A DNA stretch of 64,000 nucleotides from JAZOTM01 sp045657625 (GTDB lineage Bacteria > Bacillota > Clostridia > Lachnospirales > Lachnospiraceae), in the NCBI GenBank assembly GCA_045657625.1, contig JAZOTM010000029.1, forward strand, positions 7,876 to 71,875. Direction: 5' to 3'. The notes under the pieces are model-generated. The model did not search any database. It was not told the origin of the DNA and was given only the letters and a program-made list of their open reading frames with translations. Position numbers and translations under genes: made by a program. Position 1 is the first letter of the stretch, and each line of letters begins with the position of its first letter. This document shows, piece after piece, positions 41,412 through 50,649 of this stretch.

Positions 41412-42251
41412 ATGAAGGGTATTGTCACAAAAATCATTCCTTTTAGTTCCGTGGATGGACCTGGGAATAGAACGGCAATTTTTTTGCAAGGGTGTAATTT
41501 GGATTGCAAATATTGTCACAATCCGGAAACAAGAAAACACTGTATCAACTGCGGCATTTGTGTGGGGCAATGTCCGGCAGGAGCTCTTGAAATGCAAGGG
41601 AAAGAAGTGGTTTTTAATTCGGAAAAATGTGTGTCATGTGATACTTGCATAAAAGTCTGTCCGCATGACAGCACACCAAAAACAAAGGAAATGACTGCGG
41701 AAGAGGTATTTGCGATTGTAAAAAAACAAATGCCTTTTATCCGCGGGATTACGGTATCCGGTGGTGAATGTATGTTGCAACCGGAGTTTATAGAAAGTCT
41801 GTTTCGTTTGGCGAAGACGGAACATTTGGGGACGTTAATTGATAGCAACGGGATGATACCATTTTGGAATTATCCTAGTTTATTAGAGGTGACAGACGGC
41901 GTGATGCTGGATGTAAAAGCCTTTGACAGGGATGAGCATATTTTCGTAACTGGAGAGAGTAATCAGACCATTCTGGAAAATGCCAAATTCCTTGGCGAGA
42001 ATAAGAAGCTATACGAAGTAAGAGCTGTGATTGCGCCGGATTTGTATCGGTGCGAGGAAAGCGTAAAAGCAATGGGTCAGTTTTTACTTCCGTTCTATCA
42101 TATATATCCATTCCGAATCAAAATTATAGCTTACCGACCGATGGGAGTACGAAAAGAGTATGCGTCTATGCGCGTGCCAACGACGGAAGAACTACAAGCA
42201 CTAAAACAAATCCTGTTGGATATGGGTTTTGAGGAAATCATTATTATTTAA
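41412..42251 (+). CDS. yjjW: YjjW-type glycyl radical enzyme activase
   Basis: A 279-residue radical SAM activase that installs the glycyl radical on the preceding YjjI. The SAM cluster motif is C28xxxC32xxC35 (GCNLDCKYC). A ferredoxin-like insert follows with two more [4Fe-4S] sites (C44, C47, C50, C54 and C73, C76, C79, C83). ITVSGGECMLQPEF is the conserved GGE block. Starts two bases after yjjI, so the pair is co-expressed. Confidence 0.92.
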   Translation: MKGIVTKIIPFSSVDGPGNRTAIFLQGCNLDCKYCHNPETRKHCINCGICVGQCPAGALEMQGKEVVFNSEKCVSCDTCIKVCPHDSTPKTKEMTAEEVFAIVKKQMPFIRGITVSGGECMLQPEFIESLFRLAKTEHLGTLIDSNGMIPFWNYPSLLEVTDGVMLDVKAFDRDEHIFVTGESNQTILENAKFLGENKKLYEVRAVIAPDLYRCEESVKAMGQFLLPFYHIYPFRIKIIAYRPMGVRKEYASMRVPTTEELQALKQILLDMGFEEIIII

Positions 42252-42278
42252 TTTTAAGAGAAAAAGGAGGTACTGAGA

Positions 42279-43823
42279 TTGGAAAAGGCAAGTCATATGG
42301 ACCCGAATACGGTTGTGATTGAAATGAAAGACATCGTAAAGAAATTCGGCGATTTTACAGCAAATGACCACATCAATCTAAAGGTACATAAGGGAGAGGT
42401 GCATGCCATCCTTGGAGAAAACGGAGCTGGAAAAAGTACATTAATGAACGTACTTTACGGACTTTATAAGCCCACAAGCGGTTCCATTTTAGTAAACGGA
42501 CAGGAAACAGAAATCACAAGCCCGCGTCATGCCATTGAGCTTGGAATCGGTATGGTGCATCAGCACTTCATGTTAATTCAGCCATTTACTGTTACAGACA
42601 ATATTATTTTAGGTGTAGAACCTCAAAAAGGCATTGTAGTAAATAAAAAATTGGCACGTGAAAAGGTATTGGAGATTTCAGAACGTTATGGAATGAAAGT
42701 AGATCCGGACGCAAAAATCGAAGATATTTCCGTTGGTATGCAGCAGAGAGTAGAAATCTTAAAGGTTCTTTACAGAGGCGCAGATACTTTGATTTTAGAT
42801 GAGCCTACTGCATCCTTAACACCACAGGAAATTGATGAGTTAATGGAAATTATCCAAAACTTGACAGCAGATGGTAAGAGTGTCATTTTGATTACCCATA
42901 AATTAAAAGAAATCAAAGCATGTTCTGATAATTGTACCATTATCCGTCAGGGTAAATATATCCAGACAGTGAAGGTTGGAGAAGTAAGCGAAAATGACTT
43001 GGCTGCCATGATGGTTGGTCGTGATGTAAACTTCCGTGTAGAAAAGAAAGAACAGAAACCGGGAGATGTTGTGTTAGAAGTAAAGGATATTCGTGCAAAG
43101 GATTATCGTAACGCAGACATCTTAAAGGGATTAAGTTTAAATGTACGTGCAGGAGAAATTGTAGGTCTTGCCGGTGTAGACGGAAATGGACAGACGGAGC
43201 TTGTTGAAATTTTGACCGGTTTGAAGAAAGCAGAAAGCGGACAGGTCTTAATGGGCGGCGTGGATGTATTAAATAAAACACCAAAGGAAATTTTCAATGC
43301 GGGAATTTCCAGTATCCCTGCGGATCGTCAGAAACATGGTCTGATTTTGGATTTCTCGATAGAAGATAATCTGATTTTACAGCATTTTGAAGAAGAACCA
43401 TTCTCTAAGAACGGCATTTTAAATCGCAAGGCAATTCGTGAAAATGCGACAGACTTAATGGAAAAATTTGACGTTCGTCCGAGAGGAACAGAGGAAAAAC
43501 CGGCAGGAACTTTGTCCGGAGGAAATCAGCAGAAGGTTATTATTGCTCGTGAAGTAACCAATGATAAGGATTTGTTGATTGCTGTAAACCCAACCCGTGG
43601 ACTTGACGTAGGTGCCATTGAATTCGTTCATAAATATATTGTAGAACAGCGTAATAAGGGTAGAGCAATTTTGCTTGTATCCTTTGAGTTGGATGAAATT
43701 ATGAATTTATCTGACCGTATCGAAGTTATTTTCGACGGACAGATTACCGGTAGTGTATCCGGAAAAGACGCAGATGAAAAAGAACTTGGATTCTTGATGG
43801 CAGGAGGTAAGAAACATGAATAA
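42279..43823 (+). CDS. Nucleoside ABC importer ATPase (double NBD, NupO/YufO-like)
   Basis: A 514-residue ATPase with two ABC domains in tandem. The first has Walker A GENGAGKST, signature ISVGMQQRVEIL and LILDEPTASLTPQE; the second has LAGVDGNGQTELV in place of a full Walker A, LSGGNQQKVIIAREV and NPTRGLDVGA, the usual asymmetry of the sugar/nucleoside (CUT2-like) ATPases. The start is TTG at 42279, eight bases after AAAAAGGAGG; the next in-frame ATG is 26 bases from that site. Overlaps the first permease by eight bases. Confidence 0.93.
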   Translation: MEKASHMDPNTVVIEMKDIVKKFGDFTANDHINLKVHKGEVHAILGENGAGKSTLMNVLYGLYKPTSGSILVNGQETEITSPRHAIELGIGMVHQHFMLIQPFTVTDNIILGVEPQKGIVVNKKLAREKVLEISERYGMKVDPDAKIEDISVGMQQRVEILKVLYRGADTLILDEPTASLTPQEIDELMEIIQNLTADGKSVILITHKLKEIKACSDNCTIIRQGKYIQTVKVGEVSENDLAAMMVGRDVNFRVEKKEQKPGDVVLEVKDIRAKDYRNADILKGLSLNVRAGEIVGLAGVDGNGQTELVEILTGLKKAESGQVLMGGVDVLNKTPKEIFNAGISSIPADRQKHGLILDFSIEDNLILQHFEEEPFSKNGILNRKAIRENATDLMEKFDVRPRGTEEKPAGTLSGGNQQKVIIAREVTNDKDLLIAVNPTRGLDVGAIEFVHKYIVEQRNKGRAILLVSFELDEIMNLSDRIEVIFDGQITGSVSGKDADEKELGFLMAGGKKHE

Positions 43824-44886
43824 GAAAAAGAGTATTTTACAAAGCAATGTACTCTATACAATCATTGCCATCATTATTGGTTTTATTATCGGAGCAATTT
43901 TCTTGGCAATTGCGGATATTAGTCCGGTGGAAGCATACAGTACTTTGATTTCCAGCGTATTTAGTAAACCGAAGTATTGGGTTTGGACTTTGACTTATGC
44001 CAGCCCGATTATTTTGACAGGTTTGTCAGTTGCCTTTTCTTTCCGTACCGGTGTATTTAATATCGGTGCTGAAGGACAGTTCGTTGTAGGTGCTTTAGCA
44101 GCCACAGTAGTTGGTATTTTGGTAGATGTACCTGCAATCATTCACATTCCTCTTTGCTTAATCGCAGCAGCTGCAGCAGGAGCTTTTTGGTCTTTGATTT
44201 GTGGTGTTATGAAAGTAAAGAAGGGAATTCATGAAGTATTAACCTTCATTATGTTTAACTGGATTGCATACTACTTATCTAACTACGCAGTAAATACGGA
44301 GTTGTTACATAAAGAGGGTGGCGGAGAAGCAACCAAGGATTTATTGGATTCCGCAAGACTTTTGTTCCCGGATAGTATTATTTCTTTAACCGGTTGTTCT
44401 GCAGCCAATGCAGGTATTATTATTGCAATCGTACTTGCTGTTGTTGTTTGGATTATTATTGAAAAGACCACTTTGGGTTATAAATTAAAAGCAGTTGGAT
44501 TCAACCGTCATTCTGCACAGTATGCAGGTATTGATTCCGGAAAATCTATTTTGACTGCACTTGGAATTTCCGGTGCGTTGGCAGGTCTTGGTGGAGCCGT
44601 TCAGATCATGGGTATGGGTGGACGTCTTGCACAGTTTGCCAGCCAGGAAGGCTACGGATTTGAAGGTATTTCAGTAGCACTAATTGGTGGATCTAATCCA
44701 ATTGGCGTTATTTTCGCCGGAATTTTCTATGGTGCTATGAAGTACGGTGGATCAAAATTGACTTTGATCAAAGCTCCTTCAGAAATCATCAGTATTATTA
44801 TGGGTTGCGTCGTTATCTTTATTGCGATTGCTCATGTATTTAAGGATTTGTTTATGAAACTTTCTAAGAAGAAGGAGGCAAAATAA
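43816..44886 (+). CDS. Nucleoside ABC importer permease 1 (NupP/YufP-like)
   Basis: A 356-residue permease with eight to ten hydrophobic segments. Conserved blocks are ASPIILTGLSVAFSFRTGVFNIGAEGQ, KGIHEVLTFIMFNWIAYYL and AVGFNRHSAQYAGIDSGKSI. It forms the channel with the next permease for nucleosides delivered by the BMP lipoprotein. TAATG overlap with the following gene. Confidence 0.92.
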   Translation: MNKKKSILQSNVLYTIIAIIIGFIIGAIFLAIADISPVEAYSTLISSVFSKPKYWVWTLTYASPIILTGLSVAFSFRTGVFNIGAEGQFVVGALAATVVGILVDVPAIIHIPLCLIAAAAAGAFWSLICGVMKVKKGIHEVLTFIMFNWIAYYLSNYAVNTELLHKEGGGEATKDLLDSARLLFPDSIISLTGCSAANAGIIIAIVLAVVVWIIIEKTTLGYKLKAVGFNRHSAQYAGIDSGKSILTALGISGALAGLGGAVQIMGMGGRLAQFASQEGYGFEGISVALIGGSNPIGVIFAGIFYGAMKYGGSKLTLIKAPSEIISIIMGCVVIFIAIAHVFKDLFMKLSKKKEAK

Positions 44887-45818
44887 TGGATTTATTAATT
44901 CAAAATTTAGGATTGTTGATTAATGCGACTTTAATCGCTACCCCTCCACTTCTTTTTGCAGCGTTGGGTTCTTGCTTTTCAGAACGTAGTGGAGTTGTAA
45001 ATATCGGTATCGAAGGTATGATGACCATGGGTGCCGTTACAGGTGCTATTACAGCATTGAATACCGGAAATGGTTTGTTGGCATTTTTGGTAGGTGGACT
45101 TGCAGGTGCTATTTTTGGCTTGATTCATGCGATTGTGTGTATTACTTTCCATGCAGATCAAACTATTGCCGGTACAGCAATTAACTTTATTGGACCTGGT
45201 CTTGCTGTGTTTATTTGTAAAATTTTATATAACTCATCAGATACACCGGCTCTTGATTCTGCATCAAAATTACCAAAGATGTTTAACAACGTGTTTAAGG
45301 CAGGTAGTTTTGGAAGCAACGTATTAAACGTATATTCTATGGCTTATTTGGTATTTTTATTTGCAGCTGTTTGTTGGTTTGTATTTTATAAGACAAAATT
45401 TGGTGCACATTTACGCGCTTGTGGAGAACATCCGGAAGCTTGTGAATCTTTAGGTATCAATGTTTATTTGGTTCGTTATATTTGTGTTATTTTGTCCGGA
45501 TTTTTAGCAGGACTTGGTGGAGCATTCGTGACACTTGCAACCGTATCGCAGTTCCGCCCAACCGTAATTGTAGGACAAGGATTTATTGCAATTGCAGCAG
45601 TTATCTTTGGTAAGTTCTCTCCGGAAGGAGCTTTAAAAGGATGCTTGATCTTCGGTGTTTGTAACGGTATCAAAGCCCTTGCCAGCCAGGGAAATGTAGT
45701 ATCACCAAACTTGATTTCTATGATTCCTTATGTAGTAACTATCATTGCATTGTTGTTATTTGTAGGCCGTGCAAATGCTCCGGCAGCAAACGGAAAACCA
45801 TATATTAAATCTCGCTAA
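44886..45818 (+). CDS. Nucleoside ABC importer permease 2 (NupQ/YufQ-like)
   Basis: A 310-residue permease, partner of the preceding one. Typical blocks are PPLLFAALGSCFSERSGVVNIGIEGMM, ITFHADQTIAGTAINFIGPG and LRACGEHPEACESLGINVYLVRYI. About eight membrane helices. The start overlaps the previous stop by one base. Confidence 0.92.
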   Translation: MDLLIQNLGLLINATLIATPPLLFAALGSCFSERSGVVNIGIEGMMTMGAVTGAITALNTGNGLLAFLVGGLAGAIFGLIHAIVCITFHADQTIAGTAINFIGPGLAVFICKILYNSSDTPALDSASKLPKMFNNVFKAGSFGSNVLNVYSMAYLVFLFAAVCWFVFYKTKFGAHLRACGEHPEACESLGINVYLVRYICVILSGFLAGLGGAFVTLATVSQFRPTVIVGQGFIAIAAVIFGKFSPEGALKGCLIFGVCNGIKALASQGNVVSPNLISMIPYVVTIIALLLFVGRANAPAANGKPYIKSR

Positions 45819-45834
45819 GAAAATGGAGGGGAGT

Positions 45835-46266
45835 ATGGAAAACCAAAAATTAGTAGAATTTGCGTTAGAAGCCAGAAAAATGGCCTATGCACCCTATTCT
45901 CATCATGCAGTAGGAGCAGCGCTTTTAGCAAAAAATGGGAAGGTATATACCGGCTGTAACATTGAAAATGCCGGTTATACCCCAAGTAATTGCGCAGAAA
46001 GAACTGCAGTATTTAGGGCAGTAAGTGAAGGTGTTCGTGACTTCGAAGCAATTGCTGTTGTGGGCGGACCTGATAATCAGGAAGAATTGCCAATTTGTGC
46101 ACCCTGCGGTGTATGTCGACAGGTTTTGATGGAGTTTTGTGATCCGAAAACCTTTCAAGTAGTTTTGGGAACCCATAACCCGGAAGAAACACAGGTTATG
46201 ACATTGGAGGAATTGTTGCCATTGGGATTCGGTCCCAGCAATATGAGTTTTTTGGAAGAATACTAG
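45835..46266 (+). CDS. cdd: Cytidine deaminase
   Basis: A 143-residue zinc enzyme converting cytidine and deoxycytidine to the uridine forms, feeding Udp. The catalytic block NCAER gives C53 and E55; PCGVC gives zinc ligands C91 and C94. Length is that of the small tetrameric type. I start at ATG 45835, with GGAGGGG five bases upstream; the longer in-frame reading from 45769 lies inside the permease gene. Confidence 0.95.
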   Translation: MENQKLVEFALEARKMAYAPYSHHAVGAALLAKNGKVYTGCNIENAGYTPSNCAERTAVFRAVSEGVRDFEAIAVVGGPDNQEELPICAPCGVCRQVLMEFCDPKTFQVVLGTHNPEETQVMTLEELLPLGFGPSNMSFLEEY

Positions 46267-46277
46267 GAGTTGAAAAT

Positions 46278-46934
46278 ATGGATACAAAGAAAATATTAAG
46301 CATGTGTGATCATACATTATTATTACAGACCAGTACTTGGGAAGAGATTCAGGCGATTTGTGATGATGGTATGAAATATGAGACAGCCTCTGTATGTATT
46401 CCACCTTGTTTTGTAAAACAGGCAAAGGAATACGTCGGAGATGCATTGAAAATTTGTACAGTGATCGGATTCCCAAATGGAAACCATACCACTGCTACAA
46501 AAGTGTTTGAAACAAAAGATGCGGTAGCAAACGGTGCAGATGAAATTGATATGGTAATCAATATCGGCATGTTAAAAGCCAAGGATTATGATTACGTTTT
46601 AAATGAAATCAAAGAAATCAAGGCTGCATGTGAAGGAAGACTATTAAAAGTCATTATTGAAACTTGTTTGCTTACAGATGATGAAAAAATCAAAATGTGT
46701 GAACTTGTAACAGAAGCCAAGGCAGAGTTTATCAAAACTTCTACCGGTTTTTCTACAGGTGGAGCAACATTTGAGGATATTGCGTTATTTGCAAAGCATG
46801 TTGGACCGGAAGTACAAATGAAAGCATCCGGCGGTATTAGCAGTTTGGAAGACGCGGAACGTTTTATGGAACTTGGAGCTACAAGACTTGGAACAAGTCG
46901 CATTGTAAAAATTGTAAAAGCCCAGGAAAAATAA
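46278..46934 (+). CDS. deoC: Deoxyribose-phosphate aldolase
   Basis: A 218-residue class I aldolase splitting deoxyribose 5-phosphate into glyceraldehyde 3-phosphate and acetaldehyde. The Schiff-base lysine is K153 in EFIKTSTGFS. VCIPPCFVKQAKEY, GFPNGNHTT and MKASGGISSLEDAE are family motifs. AGGAG precedes the ATG. It follows cdd by 11 bases and precedes deoB. Confidence 0.95.
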   Translation: MDTKKILSMCDHTLLLQTSTWEEIQAICDDGMKYETASVCIPPCFVKQAKEYVGDALKICTVIGFPNGNHTTATKVFETKDAVANGADEIDMVINIGMLKAKDYDYVLNEIKEIKAACEGRLLKVIIETCLLTDDEKIKMCELVTEAKAEFIKTSTGFSTGGATFEDIALFAKHVGPEVQMKASGGISSLEDAERFMELGATRLGTSRIVKIVKAQEK

Positions 46935-46954
46935 AAAGAAACGGAGGCATAAAT

Positions 46955-48151
46955 ATGGATTACAAGAAATACAAAAGAGTTTTTACTATCGTAATTGATT
47001 CCATGGGAATCGGTGCTATGCCGGATTCTGAAAAATTCGGCGATGTAGGAGTAGATACCTTAGGTCATATTTCAGAAACTGTGGACACCTTTCAGATTCC
47101 TAATTTACAGAAGTTGGGATTGGCTAATTTAAAGGCTTTGAAACAGGTGCCGGCAGTAGAAAATCCCAGTGGATATTTTATGCCAATGAAGGAAACCAGT
47201 AATGGAAAAGATACCATGACCGGTCATTGGGAAATGATGGGAATTCATACAAAGAAACCATTTATTACCTTTACAGAAACGGGATTTCCGCCGGAATTGA
47301 TTCAGGAATTGGAAAAAAGAACGGGTAGAACCATTATTGGAAATAAATCTGCAAGCGGTACAGAGATTCTGGAGGAATTGGCAGAACAGGAAGTAAACGA
47401 AGGAAAGTTGATTGTTTACACATCTGCGGATTCCGTGCTTCAAATTTGTGGAAACGAAGAGACAATGGGTGTAGAAACCTTGTATCGCTATTGTGAAATT
47501 GCCAGAGAGTTGACCATGAAGGATGAATGGCGCGTGGGACGTGTGATTGCAAGACCTTATGTGGGAAAAAAGAAGGGCGAGTTCAAAAGAACAAGTAACC
47601 GTCATGACTATGCGTTAAAGCCTACGGGAGCAACTGCATTAAATGCATTGAAAGATGCGGGATATGATGTAATTTCCGTTGGCAAGATTAATGATATTTT
47701 TGTGGGAGAAGGGATTACCGAATCCAACCATAGCGATTCCAGTGTACATGGAATGGAACAGACCATTGATATTGCAAAACGTGATTTTACAGGATTTTGT
47801 TTTGTCAATCTGGTGGATTTTGATGCCCTTTGGGGACATCGCCGGAATCCGGTAGGTTATGCAGAGGAAATTGAACGCTTTGACGTGAAGTTGGGAGAAT
47901 TGCTTCCATTGTTGAAGGAAGATGATTTATTGATTATTACCGCAGATCATGGAAATGACCCGACTTATACCGGAACAGATCATACAAGAGAAAAAGTTCC
48001 ATTTTTAGCATATTCTCCTTCTTTTGAAGGAAGTGGGGCTTTACAAGAAACAGATACTTTTGCAATTATTGGTGCAACCATTGCTGACAATTTCGGAGTA
48101 GAAATGCCGGCAGACACCATTGGATATTCGATTTTAAGTGATTTGAAATAA
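46955..48151 (+). CDS. deoB: Phosphopentomutase
   Basis: A 398-residue Mn-dependent mutase interconverting (deoxy)ribose 1- and 5-phosphates, linking the phosphorylase products to DeoC and the pentose pathway. Metal motifs: VIDSMGIGAMPDS at the start, and LLIITADHGNDPTYTGTDHTRE near residue 325-350. The cap domain is present (GKDTMTGHWEMMG). GGAGG precedes the ATG; the stop overlaps add by one base. Confidence 0.96.
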   Translation: MDYKKYKRVFTIVIDSMGIGAMPDSEKFGDVGVDTLGHISETVDTFQIPNLQKLGLANLKALKQVPAVENPSGYFMPMKETSNGKDTMTGHWEMMGIHTKKPFITFTETGFPPELIQELEKRTGRTIIGNKSASGTEILEELAEQEVNEGKLIVYTSADSVLQICGNEETMGVETLYRYCEIARELTMKDEWRVGRVIARPYVGKKKGEFKRTSNRHDYALKPTGATALNALKDAGYDVISVGKINDIFVGEGITESNHSDSSVHGMEQTIDIAKRDFTGFCFVNLVDFDALWGHRRNPVGYAEEIERFDVKLGELLPLLKEDDLLIITADHGNDPTYTGTDHTREKVPFLAYSPSFEGSGALQETDTFAIIGATIADNFGVEMPADTIGYSILSDLK

Positions 48152-49140
48152 TGAGAGAAAAAATAGCACAGTTACCCAAAATTGAATTACATTGTCATTT
48201 GGATGGTTCTCTGGATTTGAGAACCACCCAAAGACTATTGGAAGAGCGAGGCGAAATTTATTCTTTAGAAGAGTTACAGGATAAAATGCAGGTTCCGGAG
48301 AATTGCCAAAATTTGGCGGAGTACCTGGAGCGATTTGCATTGCCGAATCATTGCTTACAAGATCAAGCAGGATTGCGGGAGTCTGCGTATGCTTTGGCAA
48401 AAAATGCAGCAGCCGAGAATGTAACATATTTGGAAGTTCGTTTTGCTCCGGCCTTTTCTATGGCACAGGGTATGCAGATGCGTGATATTGTAGAATCCGT
48501 TCAGCAGGGGCTGTTGTCTGCGAAGGAGGAGACCGGGATAGAAACCGGAATTATTCTTTGCATGATGAGAGGAATGGAGGATTCCGTAAATTATCAGGTA
48601 TTGGATACGGCCAGAGAAATGCTGGGAAATGGCGTGGTAGCCTGTGATATCGCGGGAGATGAGGCTTCTTATCCATTGGCTTTGCAGAGAGAATTATTTC
48701 AATATGCAAAGAAAAAAGGGTTGCCTTTTACGATACATGCAGGCGAAACAGGAAATGCAGAAAACGTAAAAGAAGCCATTGCGTTGGGTACCAGACGTCT
48801 TGGACACGGTGTTGCAATGGTAAAGAGTCCGGAATTGATGATGTTGTGTGCAGAGAAAAAAATCGGTGTAGAGCTTTGCCCCACCAGTAATGTGCAGACA
48901 AAGGCATATGAAGGGTATAGGGACTGCCCGGTTCAAAGGTTTATGAGTTATGGAATACCAATATCTGTGAATACAGATAATCGAACGGTGAGTCATGCAA
49001 CTTGTACGGATGAAATGTTACGCATGATGGAGTACTTTTCGTTCACACAGGAAGATCTGCATAAAATTTATGTGGATTCTATAGAAATGAGTTTTGCAAC
49101 AGAGGAAATGAAACATAGACTTTTGGAAAAGTGGAGATAA
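48151..49140 (+). CDS. add: Adenosine deaminase
   Basis: A 329-residue zinc hydrolase turning (deoxy)adenosine into (deoxy)inosine. Motifs: IELHCHLDGSLD (zinc ligands H14 and H16), TIHAGETGNAENV, RLGHGVAM, LCPTSNVQT and SVNTDNRTVS. Length is typical. Start overlaps deoB by one base (TAATG). The inosine formed would need a purine nucleoside phosphorylase, not seen here. Confidence 0.94.
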   Translation: MREKIAQLPKIELHCHLDGSLDLRTTQRLLEERGEIYSLEELQDKMQVPENCQNLAEYLERFALPNHCLQDQAGLRESAYALAKNAAAENVTYLEVRFAPAFSMAQGMQMRDIVESVQQGLLSAKEETGIETGIILCMMRGMEDSVNYQVLDTAREMLGNGVVACDIAGDEASYPLALQRELFQYAKKKGLPFTIHAGETGNAENVKEAIALGTRRLGHGVAMVKSPELMMLCAEKKIGVELCPTSNVQTKAYEGYRDCPVQRFMSYGIPISVNTDNRTVSHATCTDEMLRMMEYFSFTQEDLHKIYVDSIEMSFATEEMKHRLLEKWR

Positions 49141-49141
49141 T

Positions 49142-49873
49142 ATGGCGGCGGAAGATAATATCAATCGAATTATGGAAGTGCAGAAGAACTTACCGAAGGA
49201 GCAGTCTGAGTATTTGAATCAGTTTTTGAGCAATGCTCCACGGTGGGTATTGGAGTCCACTCAAGTGGTGACCAAGAAGAAAAATACGGTTTTTGTAGAA
49301 GAAAATACACCGGCAGATCAAGTGTACATTCTGGTGGATGGTACGGTACGTGCCATTGATTATCGTATCAGAGGTGTGGCATATGATTATATGTGGTTTC
49401 ATGCCATCAAGGTATTTGGTTCTATGGAAATCTTTTTCCGCATGCCATCTTATATGACCACGTTGATGACGGTTACCAATTGTACCATGTTGGTAATGTC
49501 CAGAACCCATTTCGACCGCTGGATTTGGGATGATAAAAATGCCTTGCGCATGGAAGTCGCAAAAATGGGAGATTATCTTTTGGAAGAAAGCAGAAATGAT
49601 CGTGTCATTTTGTTCTTGCAAGGTATGGACCGAATATTGTATCTTTTAACTAAGAACTACGAGCAGGAGAATCCAAAAAGTACTTTTGTGATTGATGTGA
49701 GCCGTCAGGAATTAGCAGAAAGAAGCGGGTTTTCGATTAAAACAGTAAATCGTTCCGTAAAAAAATTAGAAGAGGATGGATTTATTGGTAGAAATGGAAG
49801 ACGCATTGTCATTACAAGAGAACAATATCAAAAAATGAAGAAGTATTTGGAACCTATCGTAGATCAGGGATAG
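49142..49873 (+). CDS. Crp/Fnr-family transcription regulator, likely regulator of the nucleoside operon
   Basis: A 243-residue regulator. The N-terminal part (about 30-150) has the cyclic-nucleotide-binding beta barrel (TVFVEENTPADQVYILVDGTVRAI), followed by a dimerisation helix and a C-terminal HTH_Crp domain (about 180-225: SRQELAERSGFSIKTVNRSVKKLEEDGFI). There are no Cys residues for an iron-sulfur cluster. It starts one base after add, as the twelfth gene of the nucleoside operon, so it probably controls this operon. The GGACANNTGTCC array at 37449-37734 has the geometry of a Crp-family box. The effector is unknown. Confidence 0.88.
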   Translation: MAAEDNINRIMEVQKNLPKEQSEYLNQFLSNAPRWVLESTQVVTKKKNTVFVEENTPADQVYILVDGTVRAIDYRIRGVAYDYMWFHAIKVFGSMEIFFRMPSYMTTLMTVTNCTMLVMSRTHFDRWIWDDKNALRMEVAKMGDYLLEESRNDRVILFLQGMDRILYLLTKNYEQENPKSTFVIDVSRQELAERSGFSIKTVNRSVKKLEEDGFIGRNGRRIVITREQYQKMKKYLEPIVDQG

Positions 49874-49883
49874 GAGGAGAAGT

Positions 49884-50339
49884 ATGGATACGTTATTGAT
49901 TATATGGATTGCGATTTTAATTGCTACGTTAGTGACGGAAGCGGTATCGGCGGGAATGACCAGTATTTGGTTTAGCTGTGGCGCAGCAGTGGCGATTGTA
50001 GTGTCCTTGTTGAATGGACCGATTTGGTTGCAGGTAATTGTATTTTTTGCAGTTTCCATGATTTGTTTGTTATTGTTTCGTCCTTTAGCAAATCGTTATA
50101 TTATGCCGAAAAAAACGGCGACTAATTATGAAGAGGCCATAGGAAAAAAAGTAAAAGTGGTGGAACGAGTAGATAATATTGGCGAAACAGGAAAAGTTCT
50201 TTATAATGGAATTGAATGGACTGCCCGTATGATAAACGATGAAGTCTTTTTGGATAAAGATGAATGTGGTTATGTTATGCGAGTGGAGGGCGTAAAATTA
50301 ATATTAAGCCCTACTGCCAATGGAAATGAAACGGTGTAG
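49884..50339 (+). CDS. NfeD-like membrane protein
   Basis: A 151-residue protein of the short NfeD type. Two to three hydrophobic segments (about 4-24, 28-45, 50-70, with SIWFSCGAAVAIVVSLL) are followed by an OB-fold domain (about 85-145: AIGKKVKVVERVDNIGETGKVLYNGIEWTAR). NfeD proteins usually partner a stomatin-like (SPFH/FloA) protein, but no such gene follows. GGAGGAG precedes the ATG. Last gene of the nucleoside operon; its stop lies in the terminator stem. Confidence 0.85.
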   Translation: MDTLLIIWIAILIATLVTEAVSAGMTSIWFSCGAAVAIVVSLLNGPIWLQVIVFFAVSMICLLLFRPLANRYIMPKKTATNYEEAIGKKVKVVERVDNIGETGKVLYNGIEWTARMINDEVFLDKDECGYVMRVEGVKLILSPTANGNETV

Positions 50340-50362
50340 GTAGTCTCCTATACCGTTTTTTT
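50332..50362 (+). terminator. Terminator of the nucleoside operon
   Basis: CGGTGTAGG and CCTATACCG pair (one G-U) around TAGTCT, followed by seven T. The stop codon of the NfeD-like gene is inside the 5' arm. Confidence 0.85.
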
Positions 50363-50370
50363 ATATGATA

Positions 50371-50630
50371 TAGGGTCATAAATCAATGTGCGAGCATGCT
50401 TGCATGCAGAGCACAATGATTTCATGACTCTAACAAATATTCGGAAAAAGCAATTTCCGAAGGAAATTAGCGGTTTCCGAATATTTGTAGAATTGCGAGA
50501 ACGGCGAAGCTATGGAGCAATTCGTATATCATATAAAAAATGCGTAAATCAAATTGCTCGCAGGCGAATAGGAAGGCTTGCGCCTTTTATTCGATGTAGA
50601 ATTGCGAGAATGGCGAAATTTCTACTCAAA
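50371..50630. repeat. Cluster of nested palindromes and a 23-base direct repeat
   Basis: In this gene-free gap I see: hairpin A (50375-50391 with 50411-50428, inner GCATG/CATGC on a CTTG loop); hairpin B (15-bp perfect arms 50433-50447 and 50474-50488 enclosing AATTTCC-GAA-GGAAATT); GAATTGC/GCAATTC (50490-50522); AAGGC/GCCTT inside CGAATA/TATTCG (50564-50593); GTAGAA/TTCTAC (50596-50624). A 23-base direct repeat, TGTAGAATTGCGAGAA then CGGCGAA or TGGCGAA, occurs at 50486 and 50595. This looks like REP/MITE-type repeats or a structured RNA. Confidence 0.6.
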
Positions 50631-50649
50631 AACATGCTTGGAGGGATTT

